Assembly (NCBI GenBank): GCA_016716525.1
Contig: JADJWE010000009.1
Span: forward strand, 186,001-250,000
DNA length: 64,000 nt
DNA from: Candidatus Flexicrinis affinis
GTDB taxonomy: Bacteria; Chloroflexota; Anaerolineae; Aggregatilineales; Phototrophicaceae
Direction of reading: 5' to 3'
A program made the position numbers and the translations under genes. This document shows, in pieces, positions 34,534 through 44,322 of this stretch; the stretch's first letter is position 1; every line of letters begins with the position of its first letter. The notes below the pieces were generated by a model. It was not told the origin of the DNA. It ran no database searches and saw nothing but the letters and a program-made list of their open reading frames with translations.

Positions 34534-34577
34534 AATGGACGGGGGGCGCTCGCAAGGGTGCCTCCCCGTCCATTTTC
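34534..34577 (+). terminator. Terminator/attenuator after the binding-protein gene
   Basis: AATGGACGGGG (34534-34544) pairs with CCCCGTCCATT (34564-34574), enclosing a second small GGCGC/GGTGCC hairpin, and a TTTT run follows. It lies between binding protein and first permease genes, so partial readthrough would give excess binding protein. Confidence 0.8.
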
Positions 34578-34620
34578 GACAGTTTGAACTCTCCCGTATT
34601 CCAAGACGAGGCGCGCCGTC

Positions 34621-35652
34621 ATGGGCAAGTACATTGTTCAGCGAATCCTTCAGGCTATCCCGCTGCTGATCATTATTTCGATCGTCGTTTTTACCCTGAT
34701 GAAGTTGGCGGGCGATCCGTTCGCCTACCTCGCGCAGGATCCGCGCGCCACGCCGGAAGACCGCGCGTTGATGCGCGCCAAATATGGACTTGATGACCCT
34801 TTGCCCATCCAATACATCACGTGGCTGGTCGGTGACGATTGGCGCATGCGCGACAAGACCGGCGATGGCGAACTTGACGGCTACGGCGATCGTCGCGGCG
34901 TGCTGCGCGGCGACCTCGGCGAGTCGATCGTCTACGGCCGCACCGTCAACGAAGTCTTCAGCATCCGGCTTCCCAACACGCTGATTCTGATGGTCACGCA
35001 GTACATCGTGACGATCATCTTCGCGCTGTTCATTGGCATCTTTGCCGCGCTACGAAAATACACGGCTGCCGACAACATCATCACCGGCGTATCGTTCGTG
35101 CTGTTCTCGATGCCGGTGTTCTTGCTGGCCCTGCTGCTCGTACAGGTCTTCGCTGTGCAGTTCAAGAATCTCGGACTGCCGTCTCTGCCGGTCTCCGGCA
35201 TGTATGACCCGCGTGGCGACCGGTCGTTCGACGAACTGGTGCGCCACTTGATCCTGCCGGTCGCCAGCCTCGCCGCGATCAGCATCGCCGGGTACAGCCG
35301 CTATATTCGTTCCACGATGCTCGAAGTGATCAACTCGGATTACATTCGCACGGCGCGCGCGAAAGGTCTCTCCGAGCGGCGTATCACCTTCCTGCACGCG
35401 CTCAAGAACGCGTCGCTGCCGCTGGTCACGCTGGTGGCGCTGGACATCCCGTTCCTGCTGGGCGGCGCGGTCATCACCGAGTCGATCTTCAGTTGGCCGG
35501 GGATGGGCACCGCCTTTATCGAGGCGCTGCGACGGCCGGATATGTTCCTGATTATCTCGTTCGTCTTGATGACGGCTGTAGCGGTGGTGGTGTTCCAGAT
35601 CATCGCGGACATCGTCTATTCGTGGCTCGACCCACGAATCCGTTACAACTAG
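34621..35652 (+). CDS. ABC transporter permease, DppB/OppB type
   Basis: 343 residues. MGKYIVQRILQAIPLLIIISI is the typical first helix, and the EAA loop ARAKGLSERRITFLHALKNASLPLVTL followed by GGAVITESIFSWPGMG matches DppB. A periplasmic insertion of about 60 residues (about 50-110) contains GDGELDGYGDRRGVLRGDLG, with several Asp residues in an EF-hand-like spacing. It works with the DppC-type permease encoded 13 bp downstream. No ATPase gene follows, so a shared or distant ATPase must energise it. Confidence 0.9.
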   Translation: MGKYIVQRILQAIPLLIIISIVVFTLMKLAGDPFAYLAQDPRATPEDRALMRAKYGLDDPLPIQYITWLVGDDWRMRDKTGDGELDGYGDRRGVLRGDLGESIVYGRTVNEVFSIRLPNTLILMVTQYIVTIIFALFIGIFAALRKYTAADNIITGVSFVLFSMPVFLLALLLVQVFAVQFKNLGLPSLPVSGMYDPRGDRSFDELVRHLILPVASLAAISIAGYSRYIRSTMLEVINSDYIRTARAKGLSERRITFLHALKNASLPLVTLVALDIPFLLGGAVITESIFSWPGMGTAFIEALRRPDMFLIISFVLMTAVAVVVFQIIADIVYSWLDPRIRYN

Positions 35653-35665
35653 GGAGATTCGTTAC

Positions 35666-36625
35666 ATGGCTAACGCAGCCGCAAAGCAGGCCCAGACCGT
35701 CGTTACGCTCGGCGAGCGTGAGCCTGAAGCCGAATCTCTGCTGAAGATCGCCGTGCGCCGGTTCTTCAAGCATCGCATGGCGGTGGCCGGTCTGGTCATC
35801 ATGGGCGCGATCCTGCTGTACACGGTTGGCGGGGCGTTCTTTGTGAGCGAGGAATTCGCCAACGATGCGGACGTGACCAAGCGCTTTCAAGCCCCGTCCA
35901 CCGAGCACCCTTTTGGCACCGACGAGGTCGGCCGCGACTTGCTTGCACGTACGATTTACGGCGGGCAGATTTCGTTGGCGATCGGCATTATCTCGGTTGC
36001 GATTGCGATTAGCATCGGCACCGTCGTGGGTCTGGTCGCCGGCTACTTCGGCGGGATCATCGACAGCCTGCTCATGCGCTTTGTCGAGGCGATGCTGGCG
36101 ATCCCGACACTGATCTTGCTGCTGCTGCTTCAGCGCCCGCTGATCGAGGCGAGCGCGACCAACATCGTAGTTTTCGGCCGTCAGATCAGCATCACCGTGG
36201 TGGCGATCATTCTCATTATCGGCCTGACGTCGTGGCTGGGCCTGAGCCGTATCGTACGTTCGCTGGTGCTCTCGCTCAAGGAGCAGGAGTTCATCACGGC
36301 GGCGCACATGCTTGGCGCCAGCAGCACGCGCATCATCTTTGTGCACATCCTGCCCAACTGCCTCGCGCCGATCCTCGTATCGGCGACGCTCGGCATCGGT
36401 GGCGCGATCGTGGTCGAGACGGCGCTCAGCTTCCTCGGCTTCGGCGTGCTTCCGCCAACGGCGACATGGGGCAACATCCTGCAGCGCGCGCGAGTCGACC
36501 CGTACGGCTATCCGTGGATGTGGATGGCCCCCGGCGCGCTGATCACGTTGACCGTGCTGTCGATCAACTTCATCGGTGACGGCCTGCGCGACGCCTTCGA
36601 CCCGCGGTCGATGAAGGGCGGCTAG
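35666..36625 (+). CDS. ABC transporter permease, DppC/OppC type
   Basis: 319 residues. After a cytoplasmic N-terminus and the RFFKHRMAVAGLVIMG helix it shows HPFGTDEVGRDLLARTIYGGQISLAIG, the signature of OppC/DppC, then the EAA loop TAAHMLGASSTRIIFVHILPN and ETALSFLGFGVLPPTATWGN. AGGGAGA lies before the ATG. The operon ends at an intrinsic terminator without ATPase genes. Confidence 0.92.
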   Translation: MANAAAKQAQTVVTLGEREPEAESLLKIAVRRFFKHRMAVAGLVIMGAILLYTVGGAFFVSEEFANDADVTKRFQAPSTEHPFGTDEVGRDLLARTIYGGQISLAIGIISVAIAISIGTVVGLVAGYFGGIIDSLLMRFVEAMLAIPTLILLLLLQRPLIEASATNIVVFGRQISITVVAIILIIGLTSWLGLSRIVRSLVLSLKEQEFITAAHMLGASSTRIIFVHILPNCLAPILVSATLGIGGAIVVETALSFLGFGVLPPTATWGNILQRARVDPYGYPWMWMAPGALITLTVLSINFIGDGLRDAFDPRSMKGG

Positions 36626-36647
36626 ATCCCAAAACCCCCGAACACCG

Positions 36648-36680
36648 GCCCCTCGCTTGGTCTGCGGCGAGGGGCTTTTT
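36648..36680 (+). terminator. Intrinsic terminator of the ABC operon
   Basis: GCCCCTCGC (36648-36656) pairs with GCGAGGGGC (36667-36675), loop of 10 nt, followed by TTTTT. Confidence 0.93.
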
Positions 36681-36792
36681 GTTTGCTAATGATGCTAAAA
36701 AACAATGTCCAAACCCTGATTGCCCATCCCGCCCACTTCGACTATCATTCGCCGGGTGATGTCCCGTACGCCGTGTAAGGAGCAGCTCGCCC

Positions 36793-38388
<1,596 letters not shown>

Positions 38389-38393
38389 CGACG

Positions 38394-38516
38394 GCTCCCA
38401 AAGGGCTTTCGCCCTCTGGACTCCCATTTCAGCAACATCGGGCCGCACGCGGCCCGATGTTGCGAGATAGGAGGGGCAGGAGTGCAAACTCCTGCCGGGG
38501 TCTGGGGCAGCGCCCC
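38394..38516. repeat. Mosaic GNRA-hairpin intergenic repeat, copy B
   Basis: It fills the gap between convergent gene ends. On the minus strand it has the AGTCCAGAGGGC-GAAA-GCCCTTTGG module. The central palindrome has 15-bp arms (38432-38446, 38449-38463). On the plus strand GGCAGGAGT-GCAA-ACTCCTGCC is followed by TGGGGCAGCGCCCC. Module order and orientation differ from copy A, so the family is built of shufflable hairpin units. Confidence 0.8.
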
Positions 38517-38524
38517 GTATCTCT

Positions 38525-40093
38525 TTACGGAATCACAAACCCATTCGGCAGCGCTTGACCGTACTCGACCTCGGCAGGGTAGAAGTGGTCGCCGTCAAAT
38601 ACCGTGGCGATGATGCGTGTCGCGCGGGAGAGCCGCTCGGTGAGGTCGTCGGGCGTGTTTGTCCAGTACGGCGCAAACACGTACGACGGTGGGGCGACGA
38701 AGCTCGGGACGTGGACGAACCCGCGCAGGCGCGGATAGTCCACCCCAGTCATCGCGCGAAAGACGAGATCGTGCGTGGCGTACGTGCCTTCGAAGAACAT
38801 CGTCGCTTCGCTGCCGGCGAAGAACCAGCGATCGTGCTCCAGCGCGGAGAGGAACGCCGGCGTGTTGACCAGTGCGATCCCTTGATCGGCGGCGGGATCG
38901 ATCATCTCCAGCAGCGCGTAGGTGTGATCGGACATCATGGCGGCTTCGGCGCGGCGCGCGTTGAGGTAGGCCGCGCTGATGAACACGCTCCCGGCGATCA
39001 CGACGAGAGCTGCGCCCCGCCTGACAATCGCAGCGCGGCCCGACTGCTGGGCGAACGCGTCGGGGAGCATGACGCCCCAGAACAGCGCGACGCCGATCGA
39101 TGCCGGCATCAGCACATGCGGCGAGCCCTTGAGGTACTCGGTACCGAGCAGCAGCGACGCGGGGAGCGCCAACAAGCCGAACGCGGCCAGCGCGAATACG
39201 CCGATCCGCCATGCGGCACACCCGCCAATCCATAGCCCAAGTGCAGCGCCGCCGGCGGCCAGCGCCAGCATCGGGATCGTCTGCGGTTCGGCGAGGGTCA
39301 GGCGGCGCAGCACGGCGAAGGCGGGATAGAACAATCCTTGCGCGAACACCGCCAGCGATCCGGGCAGCTCGCCGGCGTGGAAGGTCACGGGTCCGGCGGC
39401 GGGGCGCGGGATGCCGAAATACAGCGCGAGGTAGACGAGCGTCAGTGCGGCGACGCCGCCGTACAGCACAAGCGCACGCGGACGAAGTACCGCCCGCGCG
39501 CCATGGACGGCGGCAGTCAACCCGACTAGGAGCGGCCCGGCCAACACCCCGAGTTCCTGACTGAACAGCGCGACGAATGTCCCCAGTGCGGCGAAGATCA
39601 GCGGCAGCACGCCGCGCTTGCGGTCGATCCATGCCAGTCCGGCCAGCAGCGCCAGCACCAGCCCGAAGGCGACCATGACGTGAAACAGCGCGGCAACCCA
39701 CGTCACGGCGCGGTAGGCGAACGGGTACAGCGCGAACGCGCCGCCAGCGATCAAGGCGCCGCTGTCACGTCCGCTCAGGCGGCGGGCGAGCGCGGCGATC
39801 AGCGCGGCGGTCGCGCTGAATACGACGACGCTGAACAAGTGCAGCGCGAACGGGTCCATGCGGCCATCGCTGCCGTACGAGAGTTCGAGCACGCTTATCC
39901 CGAGCGGACGGTAGTACTGATAGCTGAGCGATCCGCCCCAGAAGCGCAGACCGGGCACGCCTTCCGGGCCGTAGTCGTGAATCATCGCGTGCAGATTCCC
40001 GTCGTCGGCAAACAGCGGCATGCCGAGGGCAAAGCTGTACACGACAAAGGCCAGCACAGCCGGCGCCAGCAGCACGACCAGACGGCGGATCAT
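38525..40093 (-). CDS. Polytopic membrane protein, GT-C-like
   Basis: 522 residues with about ten to twelve helices and a soluble C-terminal portion of about 120 residues. The first extracellular loop has FADDGNLHAMIHDYGPEG followed by YQYYRPLGI, an acidic loop after helix 1 as in GT-C glycosyltransferases, but no family could be named with certainty. The ATG overlaps the stop of the upstream epimerase gene by 4 bp, so it is probably made together with it and may transfer or act on a surface sugar. Confidence 0.7.
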   Translation of the reverse strand: MIRRLVVLLAPAVLAFVVYSFALGMPLFADDGNLHAMIHDYGPEGVPGLRFWGGSLSYQYYRPLGISVLELSYGSDGRMDPFALHLFSVVVFSATAALIAALARRLSGRDSGALIAGGAFALYPFAYRAVTWVAALFHVMVAFGLVLALLAGLAWIDRKRGVLPLIFAALGTFVALFSQELGVLAGPLLVGLTAAVHGARAVLRPRALVLYGGVAALTLVYLALYFGIPRPAAGPVTFHAGELPGSLAVFAQGLFYPAFAVLRRLTLAEPQTIPMLALAAGGAALGLWIGGCAAWRIGVFALAAFGLLALPASLLLGTEYLKGSPHVLMPASIGVALFWGVMLPDAFAQQSGRAAIVRRGAALVVIAGSVFISAAYLNARRAEAAMMSDHTYALLEMIDPAADQGIALVNTPAFLSALEHDRWFFAGSEATMFFEGTYATHDLVFRAMTGVDYPRLRGFVHVPSFVAPPSYVFAPYWTNTPDDLTERLSRATRIIATVFDGDHFYPAEVEYGQALPNGFVIP

Positions 40094-41040
40094 TGCAGGG
40101 CGGCCTGCGCGCGGTACCAGTCAACCGTGCGGGCGAGGCCGGCCTCGAAGTCGACGACCGGTGCAAAGTCGAGCAGTTCGCGTGCCTTGTCAATCGCCGC
40201 GCGGCTGTGCTTGATGTCGCCTTCGCGTGCCGGCTCGAAGACCGGCGCAATCGACGTGCCGATGATGGCGTTGAGCTGGTCGGCCAGTTCCAGCAGGCTG
40301 ACGCGCCCGCCGGTTGCGAGATTCATCACTTCGCCGACGGCATCGCGCGACGTGGACGCCAGCAGGTTGCCGTGAACGACGTTGTCGATGAATGTAAAGT
40401 CGCGGCTTTGCGTGCCGTCGCCGTAAATGGTCGGCGGCTGTCCGTTCAGCAGCGCGGTAATGAAGCGCGGGATGACCGCGGCATACTGGCTGTTGGGGTC
40501 CTGGCGCGGGCCGAACACGTTGAAGTAGCGCAGGCATACCGTTTCGAGGCCGTACACGCGCGTGAACGACTGGCAGTAGTATTCGCCGGCCAACTTGGCC
40601 ACGCCGTAGGGCGAGATCGGCTGGGGTGTCATGTCCTCGGACTTCGAGTCGCCGGGCTGGTCGCCGTAGGCCGACGACGACGCCGCGTACACCACCCGCC
40701 GGACACCGGCGCGGCGTGCGCTATCCAGTACGTTGAGCGTGCCGGTCACGCAGTGGTGATGCGTCTCGAGCGGGTCGGCCACGCTGCGCGGGACGCTGGG
40801 CAGGGCGGCCTGATGGAAGATCGTGTCGACGCCGCGCACGACGTCGGGAAGCGACGGCTCGGTGATGCTGACCTGCTCGAATGTCAGGCGGCCATTGGCG
40901 CGCGTCCTCAGCCAGTCGACCGTCGCCGCGCTGCCGGTCAGCAGATTGTCGATGACGACGACCTCATGGCCGTCTTGCAGCAGGCGGTCGGCGATGTGCG
41001 AGCCAATGAATCCCGCGCCCCCGGTTACGGCGTAGCGCAT
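40090..41040 (-). CDS. NAD-dependent epimerase/dehydratase (UDP-glucose 4-epimerase-like)
   Basis: 316 residues. GGAGFIGSHIADRLL, FHQAALPSVPRSV, AASSSAYGD and YGVAKLAGEYY (Tyr-x3-Lys) define an extended SDR. RYFNVFGPRQDPNSQYAAVIP is the substrate-binding block of UDP-hexose and UDP-HexNAc 4-epimerases. ATG at 41040 follows AGAGGGGG. A good promoter (41070-41098) lies upstream, divergent from a secreted-protein gene. Confidence 0.9.
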   Translation of the reverse strand: MRYAVTGGAGFIGSHIADRLLQDGHEVVVIDNLLTGSAATVDWLRTRANGRLTFEQVSITEPSLPDVVRGVDTIFHQAALPSVPRSVADPLETHHHCVTGTLNVLDSARRAGVRRVVYAASSSAYGDQPGDSKSEDMTPQPISPYGVAKLAGEYYCQSFTRVYGLETVCLRYFNVFGPRQDPNSQYAAVIPRFITALLNGQPPTIYGDGTQSRDFTFIDNVVHGNLLASTSRDAVGEVMNLATGGRVSLLELADQLNAIIGTSIAPVFEPAREGDIKHSRAAIDKARELLDFAPVVDFEAGLARTVDWYRAQAALQ

Positions 41041-41069
41041 GTACGTCCCCCTCTCGGTGCATCCGCTGC

Positions 41070-41098
41070 ATTATACGGTTGCCCGCCTCACGCGACAA
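41070..41098 (-). promoter_or_regulatory. Promoter of the epimerase gene
   Basis: On the minus strand TTGTCG (41098-41093) and TATAAT (41075-41070) are 17 bp apart. The upstream context CAACCGCAATTGTCG is nearly the same as at both signal peptidase promoters. Confidence 0.8.
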
Positions 41099-41111
41099 TT
41101 GCGGTTGGCGT

Positions 41112-41163
41112 CCAGAATCGTTCAGAACCATCTGGACGATCTCTGGACGTCGGTTTGCGATCA
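41112..41163 (+). promoter_or_regulatory. Conserved upstream element of secreted paralogue 1
   Basis: Inverted repeat ATCGTTCA (41117-41124) and TGGACGAT (41133-41140), spacer 8 bp, in a ~50-bp stretch that also precedes the paralogous gene at 47222 on the opposite strand. It continues with CTCT--ACG and TGCGAT at the same spacing. Confidence 0.75.
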
Positions 41164-41202
41164 TACAGGCATCTTCCGCACTTCACTCAAGGATCGCTCG
41201 CC

Positions 41203-41925
41203 ATGAAGCCTGTAAAGACCCTGACGCTCGTACTTCTCGCCCTCGTCGCTCTCGTTGGGGCAGCCTTGCCCACGGCCGCACAGGACGTGCTGCCCGTACC
41301 CTATGCCCCGGGCGATGCGCGGCTCAACGCTGCTGCGCCGTATGCCCCAGCGAGCGGCGCGCGCCTTAACCGCACGACGAGCCTCGTCTGGTATAACGTC
41401 GGCGCTGATCAGTACACCGTCGTCTTCAAGAACCTCGCCACCGGGTTCAAACAGAACAGCACAACGATCGAAGCCGAGTCTTGCGGGCCGACGTACTGCA
41501 ACTGGAACCCGACCGAGTACGGCATCTTTCAACTGCTGCAGAATGGCGCGACGTACTCGTGGCAGGTCGTAGCGATGAAGGATGGCGACAAAACCAAGAG
41601 CAGCTCGCGCATCGTGATCGTCGACCGCGCTGTGGCGCCGACTTTGTTGAGCATGCCCGACGGCGGCTACTATGTACCCGGCGACATCATGCAGTGGACG
41701 ACCGACCCCGCCAACACCAGCTATCAGGTGCACATCAAGGACAAGACGACCGGCCAGAAGGTGGCGGTGGTACAGCTTGACAGCGCCATGTGCCCGTTCA
41801 TCTGCGCGATCAACCCGACCAGCCACATGTCGGCAATCGCGGGTCACGAGTACAAGTGGTGGGTCAAGGCGTTCGGAATCGAGATGTCGGCGCGCAGCGA
41901 AAAGCGCAGCTTCTCGGTGGACTAG
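41203..41925 (+). CDS. Secreted two-domain beta-sandwich-like protein, paralogue 1
   Basis: 240 residues. A signal peptide (MKPVKTLTLVLLALVALVGA, cleavage near TAA-QDV) is followed by VLPVPYAPG and an internal duplication. Each half shows W-...-Y.V..K....TG.K-...-C-x3/4-C-...-P-...-G..Y.W.V.A; the Cys pairs are CGPTYC and CPFIC. This suggests two Fn3-like domains, each with a small disulfide loop. No database family is recognised. A paralogue with the same plan lies at 47222. The ATG has GGA upstream. Probably exported to the cell surface. Confidence 0.75.
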   Translation: MKPVKTLTLVLLALVALVGAALPTAAQDVLPVPYAPGDARLNAAAPYAPASGARLNRTTSLVWYNVGADQYTVVFKNLATGFKQNSTTIEAESCGPTYCNWNPTEYGIFQLLQNGATYSWQVVAMKDGDKTKSSSRIVIVDRAVAPTLLSMPDGGYYVPGDIMQWTTDPANTSYQVHIKDKTTGQKVAVVQLDSAMCPFICAINPTSHMSAIAGHEYKWWVKAFGIEMSARSEKRSFSVD

Positions 41926-41936
41926 GAGTGATTGCC

Positions 41937-42143
41937 ATGCACCTGCCTGATCCGCTGCACGACCCGATGCATCCGACCGACGCAATAAGCGCACCCGAGC
42001 TGTCGGTCCCTCAGTGCCGCTGCATGCTCCTCATGGAGCGGTTCGGCGGCAAGCAGCGACCGTATCGGTGTAGAACGTGCCCGCAGCGTCAACCAGACTT
42101 CGCGGCCCCGCCGGTCGTTGGCGGCAAAGGCGAAGCCTGCTAG
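41937..42143 (+). CDS. Small Cys-rich protein
   Basis: 68 residues, no recognised family. AGGAG stands nine bases upstream, overlapping the stop codon of the secreted-protein gene, so it could be translated by coupling. It has five cysteines (QCRCM, YRCRTCPQ and a terminal GEAC), which may bind metal. A hairpin follows its stop. It may equally be a chance frame; no homologue comes to mind. Confidence 0.4.
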   Translation: MHLPDPLHDPMHPTDAISAPELSVPQCRCMLLMERFGGKQRPYRCRTCPQRQPDFAAPPVVGGKGEAC

Positions 42144-42151
42144 ACCGACAA

Positions 42152-42169
42152 CCCCCGTAACTGCGGGGG
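42152..42169 (+). terminator. Hairpin between convergent genes
   Basis: CCCCCG (42152-42157) pairs with CGGGGG (42164-42169), loop of 6. Only a short T-rich tail follows, so it is a weak terminator. Confidence 0.5.
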
Positions 42170-42181
42170 CTGTTCGTTGTG

Positions 42182-43219
42182 TCAGGTTGTGGCGCGCTTG
42201 GCTGGACGTTTGCCGGATTCGAGCTGATAGCGCGCGCGAATTTGTGCGGCGACAACGTACAGCAGGACTATCAGCGCGATCAGCACCAGCGCCACCGGCC
42301 ATGACGGCGCCCAACTGAGCGCCAGCGCCCCCGCCCCGAACAGCACGCACAGCCCGTACAGAATCAGCAGCACGCGGCGCGAACTGAGGCCGAGGCTCAT
42401 CAGCCGGTGCGACGTATGATCACGGCCGGCCTGTCCGGGCGACCGCCCTTCGCTCAGGCGGGTGAAGATCACGAGGTTGATGTCGAACGCCGGGAGCCAC
42501 AGCACCAGCACCGGAACGAGCCACTGCGGCGCGACCGGCCCCTGCACCATGTCGAGCTTGACCGCGATGATCGACAGCACGAAGCCGAGCATCAGCGCGC
42601 CCATGTCGCCCATGAACGTACTCGACGGCGCGAAATTGTAGATCAGAAACCCGACCGCGCTGCCCAACACCGCCGCAGACAACAGCGCCACCAGCACCAG
42701 CCCCTGACTGAGCGCGATCAGCAGGAAGAACGCCGCGGCGATGGCGCTGCAGCCCGCCGCCAGCCCGTCCATGTTGTCTTGAAAGTTGAGCGCGTTGGTC
42801 AGCGCCATGATCCAGAACACCGTAAGTGCCCCGTCGATCAGCTCGATGCCGGTGAACCCGAACCGGATACCGGACAGCACGACCACCGCGCCGGCGATCG
42901 CCGCGGCGATGAACCGTGTGCGGATGCCGAGGTTGTAGCGGTCGTCGAGCAGGCCCACCAGCGCGATGAACGCCGCGCCAGCCAGCACCGATCCGAACTG
43001 GGTCAGGTAGGCCGGCGGGCTGAACAGCACGAGCGCCAGCGCGAACCCGGCGTAGATCGCAAGGCCGCCCATCAGCGGCTTGTGATCGGCGTGGATCGTG
43101 CGGTTGTTTGGGACGGCAACGACTCCCAGTCGCATGGCAAGCTGGCGTGCGACCGGGGTCAGCCCGAGCGACACGACGAAGCCCACCACGAGGATGGGGA
43201 AGAACTGCAAGTTATCCAT
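42182..43219 (-). CDS. WecA/MraY-like polyprenyl-phosphate sugar-1-phosphate transferase
   Basis: 345 residues with about ten helices. The family signatures are HADHKPLMGGLAIY, GLLDDRYNL (metal-binding Asp pair), NALNFQDNMDGLAAG, FMGDMGALMLG and RDHTSHRLMSLG. It transfers GlcNAc-1-P or a related phosphosugar from UDP to undecaprenyl phosphate, starting polysaccharide or teichoic-acid-like polymer synthesis. The HTSHRL motif is closer to WecA/TagO than MraY. ATG lies 6 bp after the zinc-finger gene. Confidence 0.9.
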   Translation of the reverse strand: MDNLQFFPILVVGFVVSLGLTPVARQLAMRLGVVAVPNNRTIHADHKPLMGGLAIYAGFALALVLFSPPAYLTQFGSVLAGAAFIALVGLLDDRYNLGIRTRFIAAAIAGAVVVLSGIRFGFTGIELIDGALTVFWIMALTNALNFQDNMDGLAAGCSAIAAAFFLLIALSQGLVLVALLSAAVLGSAVGFLIYNFAPSSTFMGDMGALMLGFVLSIIAVKLDMVQGPVAPQWLVPVLVLWLPAFDINLVIFTRLSEGRSPGQAGRDHTSHRLMSLGLSSRRVLLILYGLCVLFGAGALALSWAPSWPVALVLIALIVLLYVVAAQIRARYQLESGKRPAKRATT

Positions 43220-43225
43220 CGCGCC

Positions 43226-43528
43226 TTAGGGTTTTTTCGTCCGTGGGGTGCGGCGCGCCGAGTCTTTCGGCGTGCGATCGGGCCGGGCGCCGCGCTGGCC
43301 GGCTTGCTGTTGACTGCCGCGCCGGTGGCGTGCCGCGCCCAGCATGACGTACAACTGTTTGACCGGCTCGCGTTCGAAAATGCGATGCCCGCACACGTCA
43401 CACACCAGCGCCGGCATGGACGGCACGCTGACCAGTTTGCCGTTTTCGATTGCGGCATAGGGCAGGTGCGTCGCACGCAGTTGACCAATTTGGCAGCGGG
43501 GGCAGGTGGAACGGGAAAGCTCAGGCAT
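43226..43528 (-). CDS. YgiT-type zinc-finger protein
   Basis: 100 residues. Two CxxC knuckles (CPRCQIGQL near residue 9; CDVCGHRIF near 46) match the YgiT/MqsA N-terminal zinc domain, normally an antitoxin or regulator part, but the HTH of MqsA is missing. The C-terminal third is basic and Pro/Arg-rich, likely disordered. ATG at 43528 follows GGAG; the longer frame overlaps the signal peptidase gene and is rejected. Lies in an apparent operon with the signal peptidases and the sugar-phosphate transferase. Confidence 0.7.
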   Translation of the reverse strand: MPELSRSTCPRCQIGQLRATHLPYAAIENGKLVSVPSMPALVCDVCGHRIFEREPVKQLYVMLGAARHRRGSQQQAGQRGARPDRTPKDSARRTPRTKKP

Positions 43529-43590
43529 CGAGTTCGCCCTTCTCCGGGGTGTCCGGCTTGTCATTTCTATTGTACTCCGGGATGCGCGCC

Positions 43591-44244
43591 TTACGACAGC
43601 GGCCCGAAGTCCTGAGGCGGCAGGTAGCGCCAGATCGCCCTGCCGACGATACGGTCGCGCGTGACCGGGCCGAACCGCCGCGAATCGTTGGACTGGTTGC
43701 GGTTGTCGCCCATCATGAAGTACTCGTTCGGGCCAAGCTCCACCACCTTGTTGGAGCAGTTGGTGCATGGCCGGTTGACGAAGTACGGTTCATCGAGCAG
43801 TTCGCCGTTACGATAGACCTCGGCGTAACCGGTCGCGGTCACGGTGCCGTTCGCGTCACGTTCGGCAGGAAACACCTTGATTTCGATGGTATCGCCCGGC
43901 ACGCCGATGACACGTTTGATCAACATTTCAACCGGCTCGCCCGGGGCGTCGAATACGACAATATCGCCCGGCTTAGGCTCGCCCAACAGGTAGTCCATTC
44001 GGCTGATTAGCAAGTGCTGACCGGCAAACAGCGTCGGCTGCATGCTGGGCCCGTCGATGGTCGACCGCGGAAACGCCATCTCCGCAATTATCAGCGCGGA
44101 GAAGATAAAGAACAGGTTGTTGAGAATTTCGCGCAGCATGCCGGGCCGATGCAGGCGCGGGCGCAAAACCTGTACCCGCGGCACGTTTGCCGTGCGCGGC
44201 GTGAGAGTCTGATCTGTCATGATGTCAGGGGTTGTGGTCGTCAT
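43591..44244 (-). CDS. lepB: Signal peptidase I, copy 1
   Basis: 217 residues. One N-terminal helix (LREILNNLFFIFSALIIAEMAF), catalytic Ser in DGPSMQPTL and catalytic Lys in LIKRVIGVPGDTIEIK, and C-terminal MMGDNRNQSNDSRRFGPV. An extra loop carries FVNRPCTNC, a Cys pair not usual in the family. It removes signal peptides from exported proteins such as the secreted paralogues nearby. The -10 box is only 8 bp from the ATG and no SD is seen, so its mRNA may be leaderless. Confidence 0.93.
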   Translation of the reverse strand: MTTTTPDIMTDQTLTPRTANVPRVQVLRPRLHRPGMLREILNNLFFIFSALIIAEMAFPRSTIDGPSMQPTLFAGQHLLISRMDYLLGEPKPGDIVVFDAPGEPVEMLIKRVIGVPGDTIEIKVFPAERDANGTVTATGYAEVYRNGELLDEPYFVNRPCTNCSNKVVELGPNEYFMMGDNRNQSNDSRRFGPVTRDRIVGRAIWRYLPPQDFGPLS

Positions 44245-44252
44245 AGCGTCTC

Positions 44253-44282
44253 ATTATACGATCGCAACGCCCAACCCGACAA
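44253..44282 (-). promoter_or_regulatory. Promoter of signal peptidase copy 1
   Basis: TTGTCG (44282-44277) and TATAAT (44258-44253) on the minus strand, 18-bp spacer, with 8 bp from the -10 box to the ATG. Confidence 0.8.
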
Positions 44283-44322
44283 TTGCGATTGATTCCCCGA
44301 ATTGGCCACGTTGACACGCATC

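Noticed and set aside
32831..36625. Complete dipeptide transporter
   Set aside because: Binding protein and two permeases are present but no DppD/DppF ATPase genes follow; a terminator ends the operon, so it is incomplete here.
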